A stretch of 64,000 nucleotides of DNA, taken from NCBI GenBank assembly GCA_027483605.1, contig JAIXUE010000002.1, positions 1-64,000 of the forward strand, read 5' to 3'. Of this stretch, positions 28,559-38,657 are shown piece after piece. The notes beneath the pieces are model-generated. The model did not search any database and was not told the DNA's origin. It saw nothing but the letters and a program-made list of their open reading frames with translations. The translations under genes were made by a program, and so were the position numbers. How positions within the stretch are numbered: the first letter of the stretch is position 1; each line of letters begins with the position of its first letter. This DNA comes from Cryomorphaceae bacterium (lineage in GTDB: Bacteria > Bacteroidota > Bacteroidia > Flavobacteriales_D > Crocinitomicaceae).

Positions 28559-28945
28559 TTATACTCTTCTTCTTTTAGGTGGACGACAACCATTGTGTGG
28601 CATAGGTGTCACGTCAATGATTTCTGTTACTTCAATGCCTGAATTGTGAAGCGCACGGATGGCAGACTCGCGTCCGGCACCTGGCCCTTTTACAAAAACA
28701 CGCACTCTACGTAGTCCGAAGTCATGTGCTTCTTTGGATGCGTCTTCTGCCGCGATTTGTGCAGCATAAGGCGTGTTCTTTTTAGAACCTTTGAAGCCCA
28801 TCTTGCCTGCAGATGACCAAGAGATCACTTGTCCGGCATTGTTCGTTAAAGAAATGATGATGTTATTGAAACTCGCTTGGATATGCGCTTCTCCGGCAGC
28901 ATCAACTTTAACGTTCTTCTTCTTTTTTTGATTTGCTTTTGCCAT
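28559..28945 (-). CDS. rpsK: 30S ribosomal protein S11
   Basis: S11 lines the mRNA exit channel on the 30S platform. The 128-residue protein has a basic N-terminus ([14 protein letters not shown]), the [23 protein letters not shown] motif in shortened form near residue 40-60, and the C-terminal [18 protein letters not shown]. It is 18 bases after rpsM, and the structured rpsD leader follows it. Confidence 0.99.
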   Translation of the reverse strand: MAKANQKKKKNVKVDAAGEAHIQASFNNIIISLTNNAGQVISWSSAGKMGFKGSKKNTPYAAQIAAEDASKEAHDFGLRRVRVFVKGPGAGRESAIRALHNSGIEVTEIIDVTPMPHNGCRPPKRRRV

Positions 28946-28963
28946 TTTATTGGGAACTAGTTA

Positions 28964-29338
28964 TTATTTAGTTGCTTTTTTCTTGTTCGCAACAGTCTTA
29001 CGTTTTCCTTTACGTGTGCGAGAGTTGTTTTTGGTTCTTTGACCACGGAGCGGTAAGCCTAAACGGTGACGAATTCCGCGCTGACATCCGATGTCCATGA
29101 GGCGCTTGATGTTCAACTGAACTTCTGAGCGCAACTGACCTTCCGTTTTGATTTCATTAACGGTGTTACGAATAGCGGCTAATTGATCATCGTTCCAATC
29201 CTGGACTTTGATGTTTTCATCAATACCGTTTGTGTTCAAGATCATTTGAGCTTTACTTCTACCGATTCCGTAGATGTAAGTCAAGCCAATGACTCCTCTT
29301 TTGTTTTTTGGTAAATCTATACCTGCAATACGTGCCAT
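28964..29338 (-). CDS. rpsM: 30S ribosomal protein S13
   Basis: S13 sits in the 30S head and contacts the P-site tRNA and the 50S subunit. The 124-residue protein begins [19 protein letters not shown] and has the C-terminal [18 protein letters not shown] tail that reaches toward tRNA. It is 10 bases after rpmJ. Confidence 0.99.
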   Translation of the reverse strand: MARIAGIDLPKNKRGVIGLTYIYGIGRSKAQMILNTNGIDENIKVQDWNDDQLAAIRNTVNEIKTEGQLRSEVQLNIKRLMDIGCQRGIRHRLGLPLRGQRTKNNSRTRKGKRKTVANKKKATK

Positions 29339-29348
29339 ATACTTAATA

Positions 29349-29465
29349 TTATCCTTGACGTTGTTTTAATTTCGGATTCTTCTTGTTGATTACGTAAACT
29401 TTGCCTTTACGCTTCACAATCTTGCAATCTGCAGTTCTCTTTTTAACTGATGCTCTGACTTTCAT
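29349..29465 (-). CDS. rpmJ: 50S ribosomal protein L36
   Basis: A 38-residue protein ([20 protein letters not shown], ending NPKLKQRQG) located between infA and rpsM. L36 helps fold 23S rRNA near the exit-site side of the large subunit. Only one of the four usual zinc ligands is present (C14), so this is the zinc-independent form usual in Bacteroidota. It is 8 bases after infA. Confidence 0.97.
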   Translation of the reverse strand: MKVRASVKKRTADCKIVKRKGKVYVINKKNPKLKQRQG

Positions 29466-29473
29466 AATTCTAG

Positions 29474-29692
29474 TTATTTGTATCTAAAAGATATTCTACC
29501 TTTTGTTAAATCATAAGGAGACATTTCTACTTTGACGCGGTCTCCAGGAAGTATTTTAATGTAAAACATGCGCATCTTGCCAGAAATATGGGCAGTAATG
29601 ACATGTCCGTTTTCGAGTTCTACTCTAAACATTGCATTTGGCAATGCCTCGAGGATGGTACCATCTTGTTCTATGGAAGTTTGCTTTGCCAT
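29474..29692 (-). CDS. infA: Translation initiation factor IF-1
   Basis: IF-1 occupies the 30S A site during initiation and assists IF-2 and IF-3. The 72-residue OB-fold protein ([36 protein letters not shown]) is full length. It starts 3 bases after secY, as in most Bacteroidota, where infA and rpmJ lie between secY and rpsM. Confidence 0.98.
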   Translation of the reverse strand: MAKQTSIEQDGTILEALPNAMFRVELENGHVITAHISGKMRMFYIKILPGDRVKVEMSPYDLTKGRISFRYK

Positions 29693-29695
29693 AAA

Positions 29696-31042
29696 TTACA
29701 TTCCGGATAATTCGTTAGCACCTCTACGACCTCTTACACGAGTACCTTCCATGAGAGAATCCATGTTGCGGTTCAATTGGTAAGTTTCGATTTGTTGCAA
29801 TGTATCTAAAACAACACCAACCATAATCAAGATGGAAGTACCACCGAAGAACATGGCAAAGCTGTCATTGACACCAGCTAGTTTAGCAATGGATGGCAAA
29901 ATTGCGATCAAGGCCAAAAACAAGGAACCTGGGAAGGTAATGCGCGATACAACTTGATCTACGTGCTCGGCTGTTTCTTCACCTGGACGAACTCCTGGGA
30001 TAAATCCACCACTCTTTTTGAGGTCATCGGCGATTTTACTTGGATTGATCATAATTGCAGTGTAGAAGTATGTAAACACAACAATTAAGATGACCAAAAG
30101 TAGGTTATAGCTAAATCCGTATGGGTCTCCGAGTGTTTTGGTCAACCATCCGGCATTTTGCTCTTGCGTCACTCCTTGGTAAACCATCATTGGGATGGTC
30201 ATGATCGCTTGCGCGAAAATAATAGGCATGACACCGCTTGCATTGATTTTAATCGGCAAGTAGTTGCGCGCGCCGTTCACATCTTCCATTGCTCTGGCTC
30301 CTGCAACGCGCTTCGCTGTATTGAGCGGAATGCGTCGGACTCCTTGCACAATGAGAATGGTCACGAGGATGATCAAGAAGAACATTACGATTTCCAAAAC
30401 CAAACGAATGAGGTTACCGGCTTCAACTGATTTACCAAATTCTGCAAAGAATGCGCCAGGTAAACGTGAGAGGATACCTACGGTAATGAGTAAAGATATA
30501 CCGTTTCCGATACCGCGCTCTGTAATGCGCTCACCTAACCAAACAGCGAACATTGAACCAGCTATCAATAGCATAATGGTTTGTGTCCACCAGAATGTGT
30601 TGGGGTCATCTGGCATGGCATTTTTGTTACTTACGTAAAGCGTAAGGTAACTTGGGGCTTGCAAAGCACAAATAACAATGGTCAAAAGACGGGTGTAGTT
30701 ATTGATTTGCTTTCTGCCTGATTCTCCTTCATTTTGCATTTTCTGAACCGCTGGAACAGCCATTCCTAACAATTGCATGATGATGGAGGCACTGATGTAA
30801 GGCATGATACCTAGTGCCATGATCGAAGCATTCGTGAATCCTCCACCGGAAAATACGGAGAGAATACTTTCTAGAAAGTTTTGGTCCGTAGCTGTGCTTG
30901 ACAGCGCGTCGTACTTGACGCCTGGCAAAATCACAAACGATCCTACTCTGTAAGTAAGAATGAGGCCAAGTGTCAAGAGAATGCGTTTGCGCAACTCTTC
31001 AACTTTCCAGATATTTTGCAGGTTGGTTATTAATCGTTTCAT
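29696..31042 (-). CDS. secY: Protein translocase subunit SecY
   Basis: The channel-forming subunit of the SecYEG translocon in the inner membrane. The 448-residue protein has ten transmembrane segments. Conserved pieces include FSGGGFTNASIMALGIMPYI (segment 2 plug region), GERITERGIGNGISLLI, and the cytoplasmic loop FKKSGGFIPGVRPGEET-type sequence (seen here as KKSGGFIPGVRPGEETAEH). secG is separately encoded at 59680. It is 20 bases after rplO. Confidence 0.98.
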   Translation of the reverse strand: MKRLITNLQNIWKVEELRKRILLTLGLILTYRVGSFVILPGVKYDALSSTATDQNFLESILSVFSGGGFTNASIMALGIMPYISASIIMQLLGMAVPAVQKMQNEGESGRKQINNYTRLLTIVICALQAPSYLTLYVSNKNAMPDDPNTFWWTQTIMLLIAGSMFAVWLGERITERGIGNGISLLITVGILSRLPGAFFAEFGKSVEAGNLIRLVLEIVMFFLIILVTILIVQGVRRIPLNTAKRVAGARAMEDVNGARNYLPIKINASGVMPIIFAQAIMTIPMMVYQGVTQEQNAGWLTKTLGDPYGFSYNLLLVILIVVFTYFYTAIMINPSKIADDLKKSGGFIPGVRPGEETAEHVDQVVSRITFPGSLFLALIAILPSIAKLAGVNDSFAMFFGGTSILIMVGVVLDTLQQIETYQLNRNMDSLMEGTRVRGRRGANELSGM

Positions 31043-31062
31043 CTAAAAGCGTGCAAAGATAG

Positions 31063-31509
31063 TTAGATTTTTGTACATGTACCACCTAAAGCTTCAATTG
31101 CAGCGATTGCTGTAGTTGAAAAACCATTGGCAGTAATGTTCACTTTTGCTTTTAAGTCACCACGACCAAGTACTTTGACAAGTTCGTTGTTAGATAAAAG
31201 ACCATTCTCACGCATGACTTCTGGAGTGATGTCCAAGATGCCTTTTACGCTGGCTAGGTTTTCGATGATGTCTAGGTTAATGGCTTTGTATTCAACACGG
31301 TTGATGTTTTTAAAACCAAATTTAGGTACACGACGCTGCAAAGGCATCTGTCCACCTTCAAAACCAATTTTGGTTTTGTAACCAGAACGAGATTTTGCAC
31401 CTTTGTGTCCACGTGTGGAGGTACCACCACGTCCTGATCCTTGACCGCGTCCGATACGCTTTTCTGCTTTGATCGAACCTGCTGCTGGTGTAAGATTATG
31501 TAATTCCAT
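31063..31509 (-). CDS. rplO: 50S ribosomal protein L15
   Basis: A late-assembly large-subunit protein. At 148 residues it starts MELHNLTPAAGSIKAEKRIG and has the glycine/arginine-rich RGQGSGRGGTSTRGHKGAKS extension that threads into 23S rRNA. The L15e/L18e-type core follows. It is 12 bases after rpmD. Confidence 0.99.
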   Translation of the reverse strand: MELHNLTPAAGSIKAEKRIGRGQGSGRGGTSTRGHKGAKSRSGYKTKIGFEGGQMPLQRRVPKFGFKNINRVEYKAINLDIIENLASVKGILDITPEVMRENGLLSNNELVKVLGRGDLKAKVNITANGFSTTAIAAIEALGGTCTKI

Positions 31510-31521
31510 TTCTTTCTTAGT

Positions 31522-31701
31522 CTATTGTTCCACTACTTGAATAAGGTGTTGTACCTTATTCACCATTCCCATAATTTGAGGAGTAACCTCTTTTTCAATA
31601 ACTTGGTTCAAGCGACGAAAACCTAAAGCTTGGATTGTAGCTTTTTGATCAGCTGGACGCTTGATCGCACTTTTCACGAGTTTGATTTTGATTGTGCTCA
31701 T
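31522..31701 (-). CDS. rpmD: 50S ribosomal protein L30
   Basis: A 59-residue protein (MSTIKIKLVKSAIKRPADQK, then ALGFRRLNQVI). It has the L30 ferredoxin-like fold length and sits in its conserved place between rpsE and rplO, 11 bases after rpsE. It is a non-essential large-subunit surface protein in many bacteria. Confidence 0.97.
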   Translation of the reverse strand: MSTIKIKLVKSAIKRPADQKATIQALGFRRLNQVIEKEVTPQIMGMVNKVQHLIQVVEQ

Positions 31702-31712
31702 TGCTGAATATT

Positions 31713-32231
31713 TTAACCGTTGAATACTTTATCAAGGGAAATTCCACGTTGACGAGCAACTGCAACTGCATCGCGCATGTTTGCAAGCGCGTCCATAGTT
31801 GCTTTCACAACGTTGTGTGGATTAGATGATCCTTGTGATTTTGCCAATACGTTGTGTACGCCAACGCTTTCGAGTACGGCGCGCATTGCACCACCAGCGA
31901 TTACACCAGTACCTTCGGTTGCTGGCTTGAGGAATACCTCAGCGCCACCGAATTTACCTTTTTGCTCGTGTGGAACAGTACCTCTAAGAATAGGAACTTT
32001 GATCAAGTTTTTCTTAGCGTCATCGATGCCTTTAGTGATGGCTTCGGTAACTTCTTTTGCTTTACCAAGACCATGACCTACAACGCCGTGTTCATCTCCA
32101 ACTACAACAATAGCTGAGAAACTGAACGTACGACCACCTTTAGTTACTTTGGTAACACGGTTTACAGCAACGAGTTTGTCTTTTAACTCGATATCAGCTG
32201 ATTTCACTCTGTTTACGATTTGAGCTGCCAT
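31713..32231 (-). CDS. rpsE: 30S ribosomal protein S5
   Basis: S5 supports decoding accuracy and mRNA unwinding at the 30S entry channel. In 172 residues it contains the dsRBD-like S5 domain ([20 protein letters not shown]) and the C-terminal domain ([20 protein letters not shown]). It is 5 bases after rplR. Confidence 0.99.
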   Translation of the reverse strand: MAAQIVNRVKSADIELKDKLVAVNRVTKVTKGGRTFSFSAIVVVGDEHGVVGHGLGKAKEVTEAITKGIDDAKKNLIKVPILRGTVPHEQKGKFGGAEVFLKPATEGTGVIAGGAMRAVLESVGVHNVLAKSQGSSNPHNVVKATMDALANMRDAVAVARQRGISLDKVFNG

Positions 32232-32236
32232 TTTTC

Positions 32237-32590
32237 TTAAAATTTGAGTCCTCCTTCGCGAGCTGAATCAGCCAAGGATTTAATTCTACCATGATACAAG
32301 TAACCGTTGCGGTCAAATACTACGCGTTCAACACCTGCTTTTTGAGCAACTTCTGCGATTTTCTTTCCGACAACTGCTGCCTGGTTTACTTTGTTGATTT
32401 TTTGCGCATCGTCCATTTTAAGGGAACCAGCAGAGGCAAGTGTACGACCTGTGTTGTCGTCGATTACTTGCGCATAGATTTGCTTGTTACTTCTAAAAAC
32501 AGTAAGACGCGGGATAGCTGAAGTACCAAAAACTTTTTTTCTGATTCTTCGCTTGATTTTTGCTCTTCTTAAAACTTTATTTAGTGCCAT
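32237..32590 (-). CDS. rplR: 50S ribosomal protein L18
   Basis: L18 binds 5S rRNA with L5 and L25 in the central protuberance. The 117-residue protein has the basic N-terminus [20 protein letters not shown] and the C-terminal [19 protein letters not shown] motif. It is 11 bases after rplF. Confidence 0.99.
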   Translation of the reverse strand: MALNKVLRRAKIKRRIRKKVFGTSAIPRLTVFRSNKQIYAQVIDDNTGRTLASAGSLKMDDAQKINKVNQAAVVGKKIAEVAQKAGVERVVFDRNGYLYHGRIKSLADSAREGGLKF

Positions 32591-32601
32591 AATTCTTTCG
32601 A

Positions 32602-33156
32602 TTATTTTTTACCTGCTGACTTACCAGCTTTTCTACGAATTTCTTCACCTACAAAGCGGATACCTTTTCCTTTGTATGGTTCAGGTTTTCTGAAAGAGCG
32701 AATCTTGGCTGCAACCTGTCCGAGTAATTGTTTGTCATATGACTCTAAAGTCACGACAGGTGCTTTACCTTTCTCAGTTACAGTGGTAACGTTCACTTCT
32801 TTCGGGATTTCCAAAATAATGGCATGTGAAAATCCGAGGGCTAATTCGAGTTGTTGACCAACTGCATTTGCACGGTAACCAACTCCAATAACTTCCATTT
32901 CTTTTTTGAATCCTTCTGATACACCATGGATCATGTTGAATACCAAAGCGCGGTATAAACCATGCTTGGAACGGTGATCTGGAGCGTCAGTAGCACGCGC
33001 AAAAGTAATGACGTTGTCTTCAATGCTAACGCTTACCGAAGCATCAATGTGTTGAGATAATTCTCCTTTTTTCCCTTTTACCGTCATGACGGCATCTTTG
33101 AACGTCACTTCGACGCCAGCTGGGATAGTTATAGGTGCTTTTCCAATTCTTGACAT
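32602..33156 (-). CDS. rplF: 50S ribosomal protein L6
   Basis: L6 lies near the factor-binding site of the large subunit. The 184-residue protein has two tandem L6 folds, starts [17 protein letters not shown], and carries the C-terminal signature [20 protein letters not shown]. It is 12 bases after rpsH. Confidence 0.99.
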   Translation of the reverse strand: MSRIGKAPITIPAGVEVTFKDAVMTVKGKKGELSQHIDASVSVSIEDNVITFARATDAPDHRSKHGLYRALVFNMIHGVSEGFKKEMEVIGVGYRANAVGQQLELALGFSHAIILEIPKEVNVTTVTEKGKAPVVTLESYDKQLLGQVAAKIRSFRKPEPYKGKGIRFVGEEIRRKAGKSAGKK

Positions 33157-33168
33157 TGCTCTTGATTT

Positions 33169-33567
33169 TTAGTAAACGTAACAAATAACCTCGCCGCCAA
33201 CGTTTTGTTGACGTGCTTCTTTATCTGTAATCACACCACGAGAGGTAGAAACGATGGCAATACCTAAACCGTTCAAAACGCGTGGCATTTCTTCGGCACT
33301 GCTATATTTTCTAAGTCCTGGACGTGAAGCACGTTGCAATTTAGTAATGGCTGGTACACGCGTAGACATGTTGTATTTCAAGGCGATTTTGATTGTTCCT
33401 TGTTTGTTGTCTTCCTCAAATTTGTAGTTGAGGATATACCCTTGGTCAAACAAAATTTGTGTCATTGCACGTTTGATGTTTGAACCTGGGATATCTACGG
33501 TCTTCAAGCCTGCTGCACTCGCATTTCTGATGCGGGTGAGGAAATCTGCTATTGGATCTGTATTCAT
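33169..33567 (-). CDS. rpsH: 30S ribosomal protein S8
   Basis: S8 binds helix 21 of 16S rRNA in the central domain and represses the spc operon in Escherichia coli. The 132-residue protein starts [17 protein letters not shown] and has the C-terminal [20 protein letters not shown] motif. It is 19 bases after rpsN. Confidence 0.99.
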   Translation of the reverse strand: MNTDPIADFLTRIRNASAAGLKTVDIPGSNIKRAMTQILFDQGYILNYKFEEDNKQGTIKIALKYNMSTRVPAITKLQRASRPGLRKYSSAEEMPRVLNGLGIAIVSTSRGVITDKEARQQNVGGEVICYVY

Positions 33568-33586
33568 TTCTTTAGTTTTTTCTTAA

Positions 33587-33901
33587 TTACCAACTTGCTT
33601 TCTTAACTCCGGGGATTTTACCAGCCAAAGCCATCTCGCGGAAAGTAACCCTTGAGATACCAAATTGACGCATGTAACCTCTCGGACGACCAGTTAAGCC
33701 ACAACGGTTGTGTTTTCTGATTTTAGAGGAGTTTGCTGGTAATTTTTGCAATTGCATCATTGCATCCCATTTTTGAGACTGAATTTCTTCAGATGCATCA
33801 GTTGACTTCAAAATTTTGGTAAGTTCCGCACGTTTCTTTTCGTAACGGTTTACTAACCTTTCTCTTTTGCGCTCACGCGCTTTCATTGATTCTTTAGCCA
33901 T
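33587..33901 (-). CDS. rpsN: 30S ribosomal protein S14, long zinc-free form
   Basis: S14 helps assemble the 30S head. The protein has 104 residues, longer than the roughly 89 that I know for most Bacteroidota. The extra part lies around residues 30-50 ([20 protein letters not shown]), a position where the long proteobacterial S14 also has an insert. The conserved core [20 protein letters not shown] and PGVKKASW are intact. Only one cysteine is present, so it does not bind zinc. It is 5 bases after rplE. Confidence 0.98.
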   Translation of the reverse strand: MAKESMKARERKRERLVNRYEKKRAELTKILKSTDASEEIQSQKWDAMMQLQKLPANSSKIRKHNRCGLTGRPRGYMRQFGISRVTFREMALAGKIPGVKKASW

Positions 33902-33906
33902 TTCTA

Positions 33907-34458
33907 TTACTTTTTAATAAATGGAAAACCAAATGCATCCAACAATGCTTTTGCCTCTTCGTCGCTTGCCGCAGAAGTAACGAAAGTGATGTCCATACCG
34001 AGAATACGATTTACTTTATCAATATCAATTTCAGGGAAAATGATATGTTCTTTGATACCGAGGTTGAAATTACCACGTCCGTCAAATCCTTTAGGGTTGA
34101 TCCCGCGGAAGTCACGTGTTCTAGGCAACGCAACAGCAAGTAAACGATCTAGGAAATCGTACATGCGGTCACCGCGAAGGGTAACTTTAGTACCAATTGG
34201 CATTCCTTTACGCAACTTAAAGTTGGAGATATCTTTCTTAGAAATGGTAGTAATTGCTTTTTGACCAGCGATACGAGAGAGGTCAGCAGCCGCACTGTCG
34301 ATCAATTTCTTGTCGGCAACTGCATCACCCATACCTTGGCTGAGTACAATTTTTTCTAACTTAGGAACGCTCATTACAGACTTGTAATTGAAACGCTCTT
34401 GAAGCGTTTGCTTGATTTCGTTCCTGTACTTTTCTTTTAATCTTGGCGTGTAACTCAT
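33907..34458 (-). CDS. rplE: 50S ribosomal protein L5
   Basis: L5 binds 5S rRNA and contacts P-site tRNA. The 183-residue protein contains [17 protein letters not shown] and the [19 protein letters not shown] region. It shares one base with the rplX stop (TAATG arrangement), implying translational coupling. Confidence 0.99.
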   Translation of the reverse strand: MSYTPRLKEKYRNEIKQTLQERFNYKSVMSVPKLEKIVLSQGMGDAVADKKLIDSAAADLSRIAGQKAITTISKKDISNFKLRKGMPIGTKVTLRGDRMYDFLDRLLAVALPRTRDFRGINPKGFDGRGNFNLGIKEHIIFPEIDIDKVNRILGMDITFVTSAASDEEAKALLDAFGFPFIKK

Positions 34459-34772
34459 TACTTAATCACCTCCCCTGATTTTTTTGAATAACGTACTAAT
34501 TTTCCTTTTTCCTCTTTTCTTCCGATGCGTGTTGCAACGCCGTTGCTCATCACCATAAGGTTAGAAATGTGAATCGAACCTTCTTTTTCTTCGATTCCAC
34601 CTTGAGGATTTGTTGCGCTTGGCTTGTTGTGTTTTTTAACCATGTTAACACCTTCAACAGTTGCACGCATTTTTTCGCGATCAATGGTGGCAACTTTGCC
34701 CTCACGACCTTTGGATTCACCAGAAATAACCTTCACGGTGTCGCCAATCTTGATGTGTAATTTCTTTTGCAT
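34458..34772 (-). CDS. rplX: 50S ribosomal protein L24
   Basis: An assembly initiator of the large subunit located at the peptide exit. The 104-residue protein has the KOW motif region [18 protein letters not shown] and the [13 protein letters not shown] segment. It is 11 bases after rplN and overlaps rplE by one base. Confidence 0.99.
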   Translation of the reverse strand: MQKKLHIKIGDTVKVISGESKGREGKVATIDREKMRATVEGVNMVKKHNKPSATNPQGGIEEKEGSIHISNLMVMSNGVATRIGRKEEKGKLVRYSKKSGEVIK

Positions 34773-34783
34773 TACTCAATGAT

Positions 34784-35152
34784 TTATAACACCTCAGGTG
34801 CTAGTGAAACAATTTTCATGTAGTTGCTTTCGCGTAATTCACGAGCTACTGGCCCGAAGATACGCGTGCCACGCATTTCACCACCTTGGTTGAGGATCAC
34901 ACAAGCGTTGTCATCAAAACGGATATAAGAACCGTCTGGTCGACGAATTTCTTTTTTCGTTCTCACTACAACTGCTTTTGCTACTGAACCTTTTTTGACG
35001 GCTGCGTTTGGCATTGCACTTTTTACGGCAACAACAATTTTGTCACCAACTGAAGCATAACGGCGTCTTGTACCGCCTAAAACGCGGATGACCAATACTT
35101 CCTTTGCTCCTGAGTTGTCTGCTACTGATAGTCTGGATTCTGTTTGTATCAT
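34784..35152 (-). CDS. rplN: 50S ribosomal protein L14
   Basis: L14 lies at the subunit interface, making contacts to 16S rRNA. The 122-residue protein starts [19 protein letters not shown] and has the [19 protein letters not shown] motif. It is 9 bases after rpsQ. Confidence 0.99.
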   Translation of the reverse strand: MIQTESRLSVADNSGAKEVLVIRVLGGTRRRYASVGDKIVVAVKSAMPNAAVKKGSVAKAVVVRTKKEIRRPDGSYIRFDDNACVILNQGGEMRGTRIFGPVARELRESNYMKIVSLAPEVL

Positions 35153-35161
35153 TTTATCCGA

Positions 35162-35425
35162 TTATTTAGCGCGTTCTACAATTTCTACCATTCTCCAGTT
35201 CTTTGATTTGCTCAAAGGACGTGTTTCCATGATGCGAACGGTATCACCAACATGACAATCGTTGTTCTCGTCGTGAGCAACAAAACGGGTAGTTTTCTTA
35301 ACGAACTTACCGTATTTCGGGTGCTTCACTTTACGCTCAACAGAAACGACAATGGATTTCTCCATTTTGTCACTGGTTACGACACCAATTCTTTCTTTTC
35401 TTAAATTTCGTTTTTCCATGTTCAT
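35162..35425 (-). CDS. rpsQ: 30S ribosomal protein S17
   Basis: An OB-fold protein binding the 5' domain of 16S rRNA. It has 87 residues from the first ATG, or 85 from the second ATG at 35419; the latter ([14 protein letters not shown]) better matches relatives. The motif [20 protein letters not shown] is present. It is 15 bases after rpmC. Confidence 0.98.
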   Translation of the reverse strand: MNMEKRNLRKERIGVVTSDKMEKSIVVSVERKVKHPKYGKFVKKTTRFVAHDENNDCHVGDTVRIMETRPLSKSKNWRMVEIVERAK

Positions 35426-35440
35426 TTTTTTAGCTCAGGA

Positions 35441-35635
35441 TTATGCCTGATTTGAACGTTTAGTTAACTCTGTACTCAATCTTGCTACCAATTTACGCAT
35501 GTGGTGAATGCGCAAAGGATTTTCAATAGGAGCCATTTTGTGCGTCAACTTCAAGTTGGTCAATTGACCTTTGAAGTCGTCCAAACGGCTTTGTAAATCC
35601 GCTGTAGAAAGTTTTGTGATTTCTGTTTGTTTCAT
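35441..35635 (-). CDS. rpmC: 50S ribosomal protein L29
   Basis: A small two-helix protein beside the exit tunnel that helps dock SRP and trigger factor. The 64-residue protein has KLTHKMAPIENPLRIHHMRK, the usual C-terminal signature of Bacteroidota L29. It is 9 bases after rplP. Confidence 0.97.
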   Translation of the reverse strand: MKQTEITKLSTADLQSRLDDFKGQLTNLKLTHKMAPIENPLRIHHMRKLVARLSTELTKRSNQA

Positions 35636-35644
35636 CTTTATCGA

Positions 35645-36070
35645 TTAAACTGGTAAAACATAATCATTGCGAACAATGAACTTGCATTTCACAGGCAACT
35701 TCTGTGCAGCAAGGCGCATTGCTTCTTTTGCAATGTCGTAAGCGACACCATCTGCTTCGAACATGATCGTTCCTGGTTTGATCACGGCAACCCAGTGGCT
35801 AGGTGCACCCTTACCTTTACCCATACGTACTTCAGCTGGTTTTGAGGTAACCGGCTTGTCTGGGAATATTCGGATCCAAACTTTTCCTTCACGCTTCATG
35901 TATCGAGTAACGGCGATACGAGAAGCTTCAATCTGACGTGAAGTAATCCATCCTGGTTCCAAAGCCTTTAATCCGAAAGATCCGAACGCGATTGTTGATC
36001 CACGATGGGCCAAACCACGGTTTCTTCCTTTCTGTACTCTTCTAAATTTTGTTCTTTTAGGCTGTAACAT
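35645..36070 (-). CDS. rplP: 50S ribosomal protein L16
   Basis: L16 is close to the A site and is needed for late large-subunit maturation. The 141-residue protein starts [19 protein letters not shown] and has [20 protein letters not shown]. It is 23 bases after rpsC. Confidence 0.99.
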   Translation of the reverse strand: MLQPKRTKFRRVQKGRNRGLAHRGSTIAFGSFGLKALEPGWITSRQIEASRIAVTRYMKREGKVWIRIFPDKPVTSKPAEVRMGKGKGAPSHWVAVIKPGTIMFEADGVAYDIAKEAMRLAAQKLPVKCKFIVRNDYVLPV

Positions 36071-36093
36071 TTCCTGTCAATTTAACTGTCTTA

Positions 36094-36816
36094 TTACTTC
36101 TTCTTTCTTTTGAACGACGCAGGTTTGCGATCGCCTCCTTGGTTGTTTCCTGCACCGGTGTTCATACCGATGTTTGGAGCGAGGTCGCGCTTACCATATA
36201 CTTCACCGCGACAAATCCACACTTTGACACCAATACGACCGTATGTAGTGTGTGCTTCAGATACTGCGTAGTCGATATCGGCACGGAATGTATGCAAAGG
36301 CGTACGACCGTCTTTGTACATTTCTGTACGAGCCATTTCAGCTCCGTTCAAACGGCCAGAGATTTTAACTTTGATCCCTTCAGCACCCATACGCATCGAT
36401 CCTGCGATTGCCATTTTGATGGCACGACGGAAAGAAATACGAGCTTCTAATTGACGAGAAATACCATCAGCTACTAAGCGTGCGTCTAGTTCAGGACGCT
36501 TCACTTCGAAGATGTTGATTTGAATTTCTTTTTTCGTCAACTTTTTCAATTCTTCTTTTAGTTTGTCAACTTCTTGACCACCTTTACCGATGATGACACC
36601 AGGACGGGCAGTGTTGATCGTAACCGTAACTAGTTTGAGGGTACGCTCAATAATGATTTTGGCAATACTTGCTTTTGCCAAACGAGCGTTAAGGTAACGA
36701 CGGATTTGATCGTCTTCAACGATTTTATCTTTGTAATCGTTGCCGCCGTACCAATTTGATTCCCATCCGTGGATGTAACCAAGTCTATTTCCAATTGGAT
36801 TCGTTTTTTGTCCCAT
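36094..36816 (-). CDS. rpsC: 30S ribosomal protein S3
   Basis: S3 forms part of the mRNA entry channel and has helicase activity there. The 240-residue protein has the N-terminal [20 protein letters not shown], a KH domain with [18 protein letters not shown], and the S3 C-terminal domain [20 protein letters not shown]. It is 9 bases after rplV. Confidence 0.99.
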   Translation of the reverse strand: MGQKTNPIGNRLGYIHGWESNWYGGNDYKDKIVEDDQIRRYLNARLAKASIAKIIIERTLKLVTVTINTARPGVIIGKGGQEVDKLKEELKKLTKKEIQINIFEVKRPELDARLVADGISRQLEARISFRRAIKMAIAGSMRMGAEGIKVKISGRLNGAEMARTEMYKDGRTPLHTFRADIDYAVSEAHTTYGRIGVKVWICRGEVYGKRDLAPNIGMNTGAGNNQGGDRKPASFKRKKK

Positions 36817-36825
36817 TTCTTCTAG

Positions 36826-37221
36826 TTATTTAGTACCATCAACTACGATCGTCACGTGGTTCGATCTTTTTCTAATTCTGTGTGCACGACCTTGTGGTGC
36901 CGGTTGAATGCGTTTAAGCATTGTTCCACACCCTACTTCAATACGACTCACAACGAGTGTTTCTTGGCTGATATCTGCACCTTCATTTTTTTGTTCCCAG
37001 TTTGCAATCGCAGAACGTAACAATTTACCAAGGCTTGTTGAGGCATCTTTACCATTGAAGTGGAGGATGTTCAAAGCTTTGTTGACTTCAACACCACGGA
37101 TCAAATCAGCCACCAATCTCATCTTGCGAGGAGAAATAGGTGAATCATTTAAGCGTGCGATGGCCAATGACTTTTTATTTTCTTTAAGCTCTTCAGCTCT
37201 TAAGCGTTTTCTAGCTCCCAT
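36826..37221 (-). CDS. rplV: 50S ribosomal protein L22
   Basis: L22 lines the exit-tunnel constriction with L4; its beta-hairpin is a macrolide resistance site. The 131-residue protein includes [20 protein letters not shown] and the hairpin end [20 protein letters not shown]. It is 14 bases after rpsS. Confidence 0.99.
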   Translation of the reverse strand: MGARKRLRAEELKENKKSLAIARLNDSPISPRKMRLVADLIRGVEVNKALNILHFNGKDASTSLGKLLRSAIANWEQKNEGADISQETLVVSRIEVGCGTMLKRIQPAPQGRAHRIRKRSNHVTIVVDGTK

Positions 37222-37235
37222 GACTGTAATAATTC

Positions 37236-37514
37236 TTAACGTTTCTTATCTTTTTTATTACCGGCGTGGCCACGGAAGTTGCGAGTAGGGGAAAATTCTC
37301 CTAGTTTGTGACCTACCATATTTTCCGTAACAAATACTGGGATGAACTTATTGCCGTTGTGAACAGCGAAAGTCAGACCAACAAATTCCGGAGTAATCGT
37401 GGATGCTCGTGACCATGTTTTGATAACAGCCTTGCTGCTAGACGCTTGAGCATCGTCAACTCGTTTCATCAACTTATAGTGAACAAACGGTGGTTTCTTT
37501 AATGAACGACTCAT
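37236..37514 (-). CDS. rpsS: 30S ribosomal protein S19
   Basis: S19 forms the 30S head complex with S13. The 92-residue protein starts [19 protein letters not shown] and ends with the conserved [20 protein letters not shown] segment. It is 7 bases after rplB. Confidence 0.99.
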   Translation of the reverse strand: MSRSLKKPPFVHYKLMKRVDDAQASSSKAVIKTWSRASTITPEFVGLTFAVHNGNKFIPVFVTENMVGHKLGEFSPTRNFRGHAGNKKDKKR

Positions 37515-37521
37515 ACCTTAA

Positions 37522-38346
37522 TTATTTCTTTCTTCTTTCTACAATTAACTTATCGGAATACTTGGTCTTGGATCTTGTTTTGAATCCTTTTGCAGGCATA
37601 CCATTTCTAGAGCGTGGGTGACCACCGGCGTTGCGGCCTTCACCACCACCCATCGGGTGATCAACTGGGTTCATCACAACACCACGTACACGTGGACGGC
37701 GACCTAACCAGCGAGAGCGTCCTGCTTTACCAGAGACAACTAGGTTGTGCTCAGCGTTAGAAACAGAACCAATTGTAGCAAGACAAGTTGTAAGAATCAT
37801 ACGTGTTTCACCTGAAGGCATTTTAACGATAGCGTATTTGCCATCTCTTGCGTTCAATTGCGCATACGTACCTGCACCGCGTGCAATGATACCTCCAGCA
37901 CCTGGCTTCAATTCGATATTGTGAATAACAGTACCTAGTGGAACATCAGAAAGGAACATGGCATGACCAACATTTGGCAAAGCAGTTTTTCCTGACAAAA
38001 CTACATCTCCAACCTTTAATCCGTTAGGAGCAATGATGTAGCGCTTTTCACCGTCTGCGTAGAACAACAATGCAATGTTTGCAGTACGGTTAGGGTCATA
38101 TTCAATGGATTTAACAGTAGCAGGGATATCAAACTTTTCGCGCTTGAAATCAATGATACGATATCTTTGCTTGTGACCTCCACCAAGGTAGCGCATGGTC
38201 ATGCGACCATCGTTGTTACGACCACCTGATTTTTTCATCGGTGCCAACAAGCTCTTCTCTGGCGTCGCTTTGGTAAGCTCTGCAAAGTCAGTAGCTACTT
38301 TATGGCGCTGACCTGGAGTTGTTGGTTTAAATTTTTTCAAACTCAT
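37522..38346 (-). CDS. rplB: 50S ribosomal protein L2
   Basis: L2 is required for subunit association and lies near the peptidyl-transferase centre. The 274-residue protein shows [20 protein letters not shown] and the C-terminal signature [18 protein letters not shown]. It is 9 bases after rplW. Confidence 0.99.
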   Translation of the reverse strand: MSLKKFKPTTPGQRHKVATDFAELTKATPEKSLLAPMKKSGGRNNDGRMTMRYLGGGHKQRYRIIDFKREKFDIPATVKSIEYDPNRTANIALLFYADGEKRYIIAPNGLKVGDVVLSGKTALPNVGHAMFLSDVPLGTVIHNIELKPGAGGIIARGAGTYAQLNARDGKYAIVKMPSGETRMILTTCLATIGSVSNAEHNLVVSGKAGRSRWLGRRPRVRGVVMNPVDHPMGGGEGRNAGGHPRSRNGMPAKGFKTRSKTKYSDKLIVERRKK

Positions 38347-38355
38347 GGTTAAACA

Positions 38356-38652
38356 TTAATAATTGTTAAATAAATCAATGGTTTCACCATCTGCTATCGT
38401 TACTACAGCCTTCTTCCATTGTTTGCTTTTTTGCTCAACAATGCCTTTATTCGTGTACTTCACAGAGGATACCCCACCACCATAGTTTAATGTATGAACA
38501 TCTGTGACATGTACTCCATACATCTTTTCGATGGCATTTTTAATTTCGATCTTGTTGGACTTACGGTCTACTTCAAAAGTAAAGCGATTAGAAAGCTCGC
38601 TTAATTTTGTTGCTTTTTCCGTAATGACCGGCTTCTTGATAATTGTTTGCAT
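38356..38652 (-). CDS. rplW: 50S ribosomal protein L23
   Basis: L23 is the main docking site for trigger factor and SRP at the tunnel exit. The 98-residue protein starts MQTIIKKPVITEKATKLSE and has KIEIKNAIEKMYGVHVTDV. It is 5 bases after rplD. Confidence 0.99.
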   Translation of the reverse strand: MQTIIKKPVITEKATKLSELSNRFTFEVDRKSNKIEIKNAIEKMYGVHVTDVHTLNYGGGVSSVKYTNKGIVEQKSKQWKKAVVTIADGETIDLFNNY

Positions 38653-38657
38653 AACGC

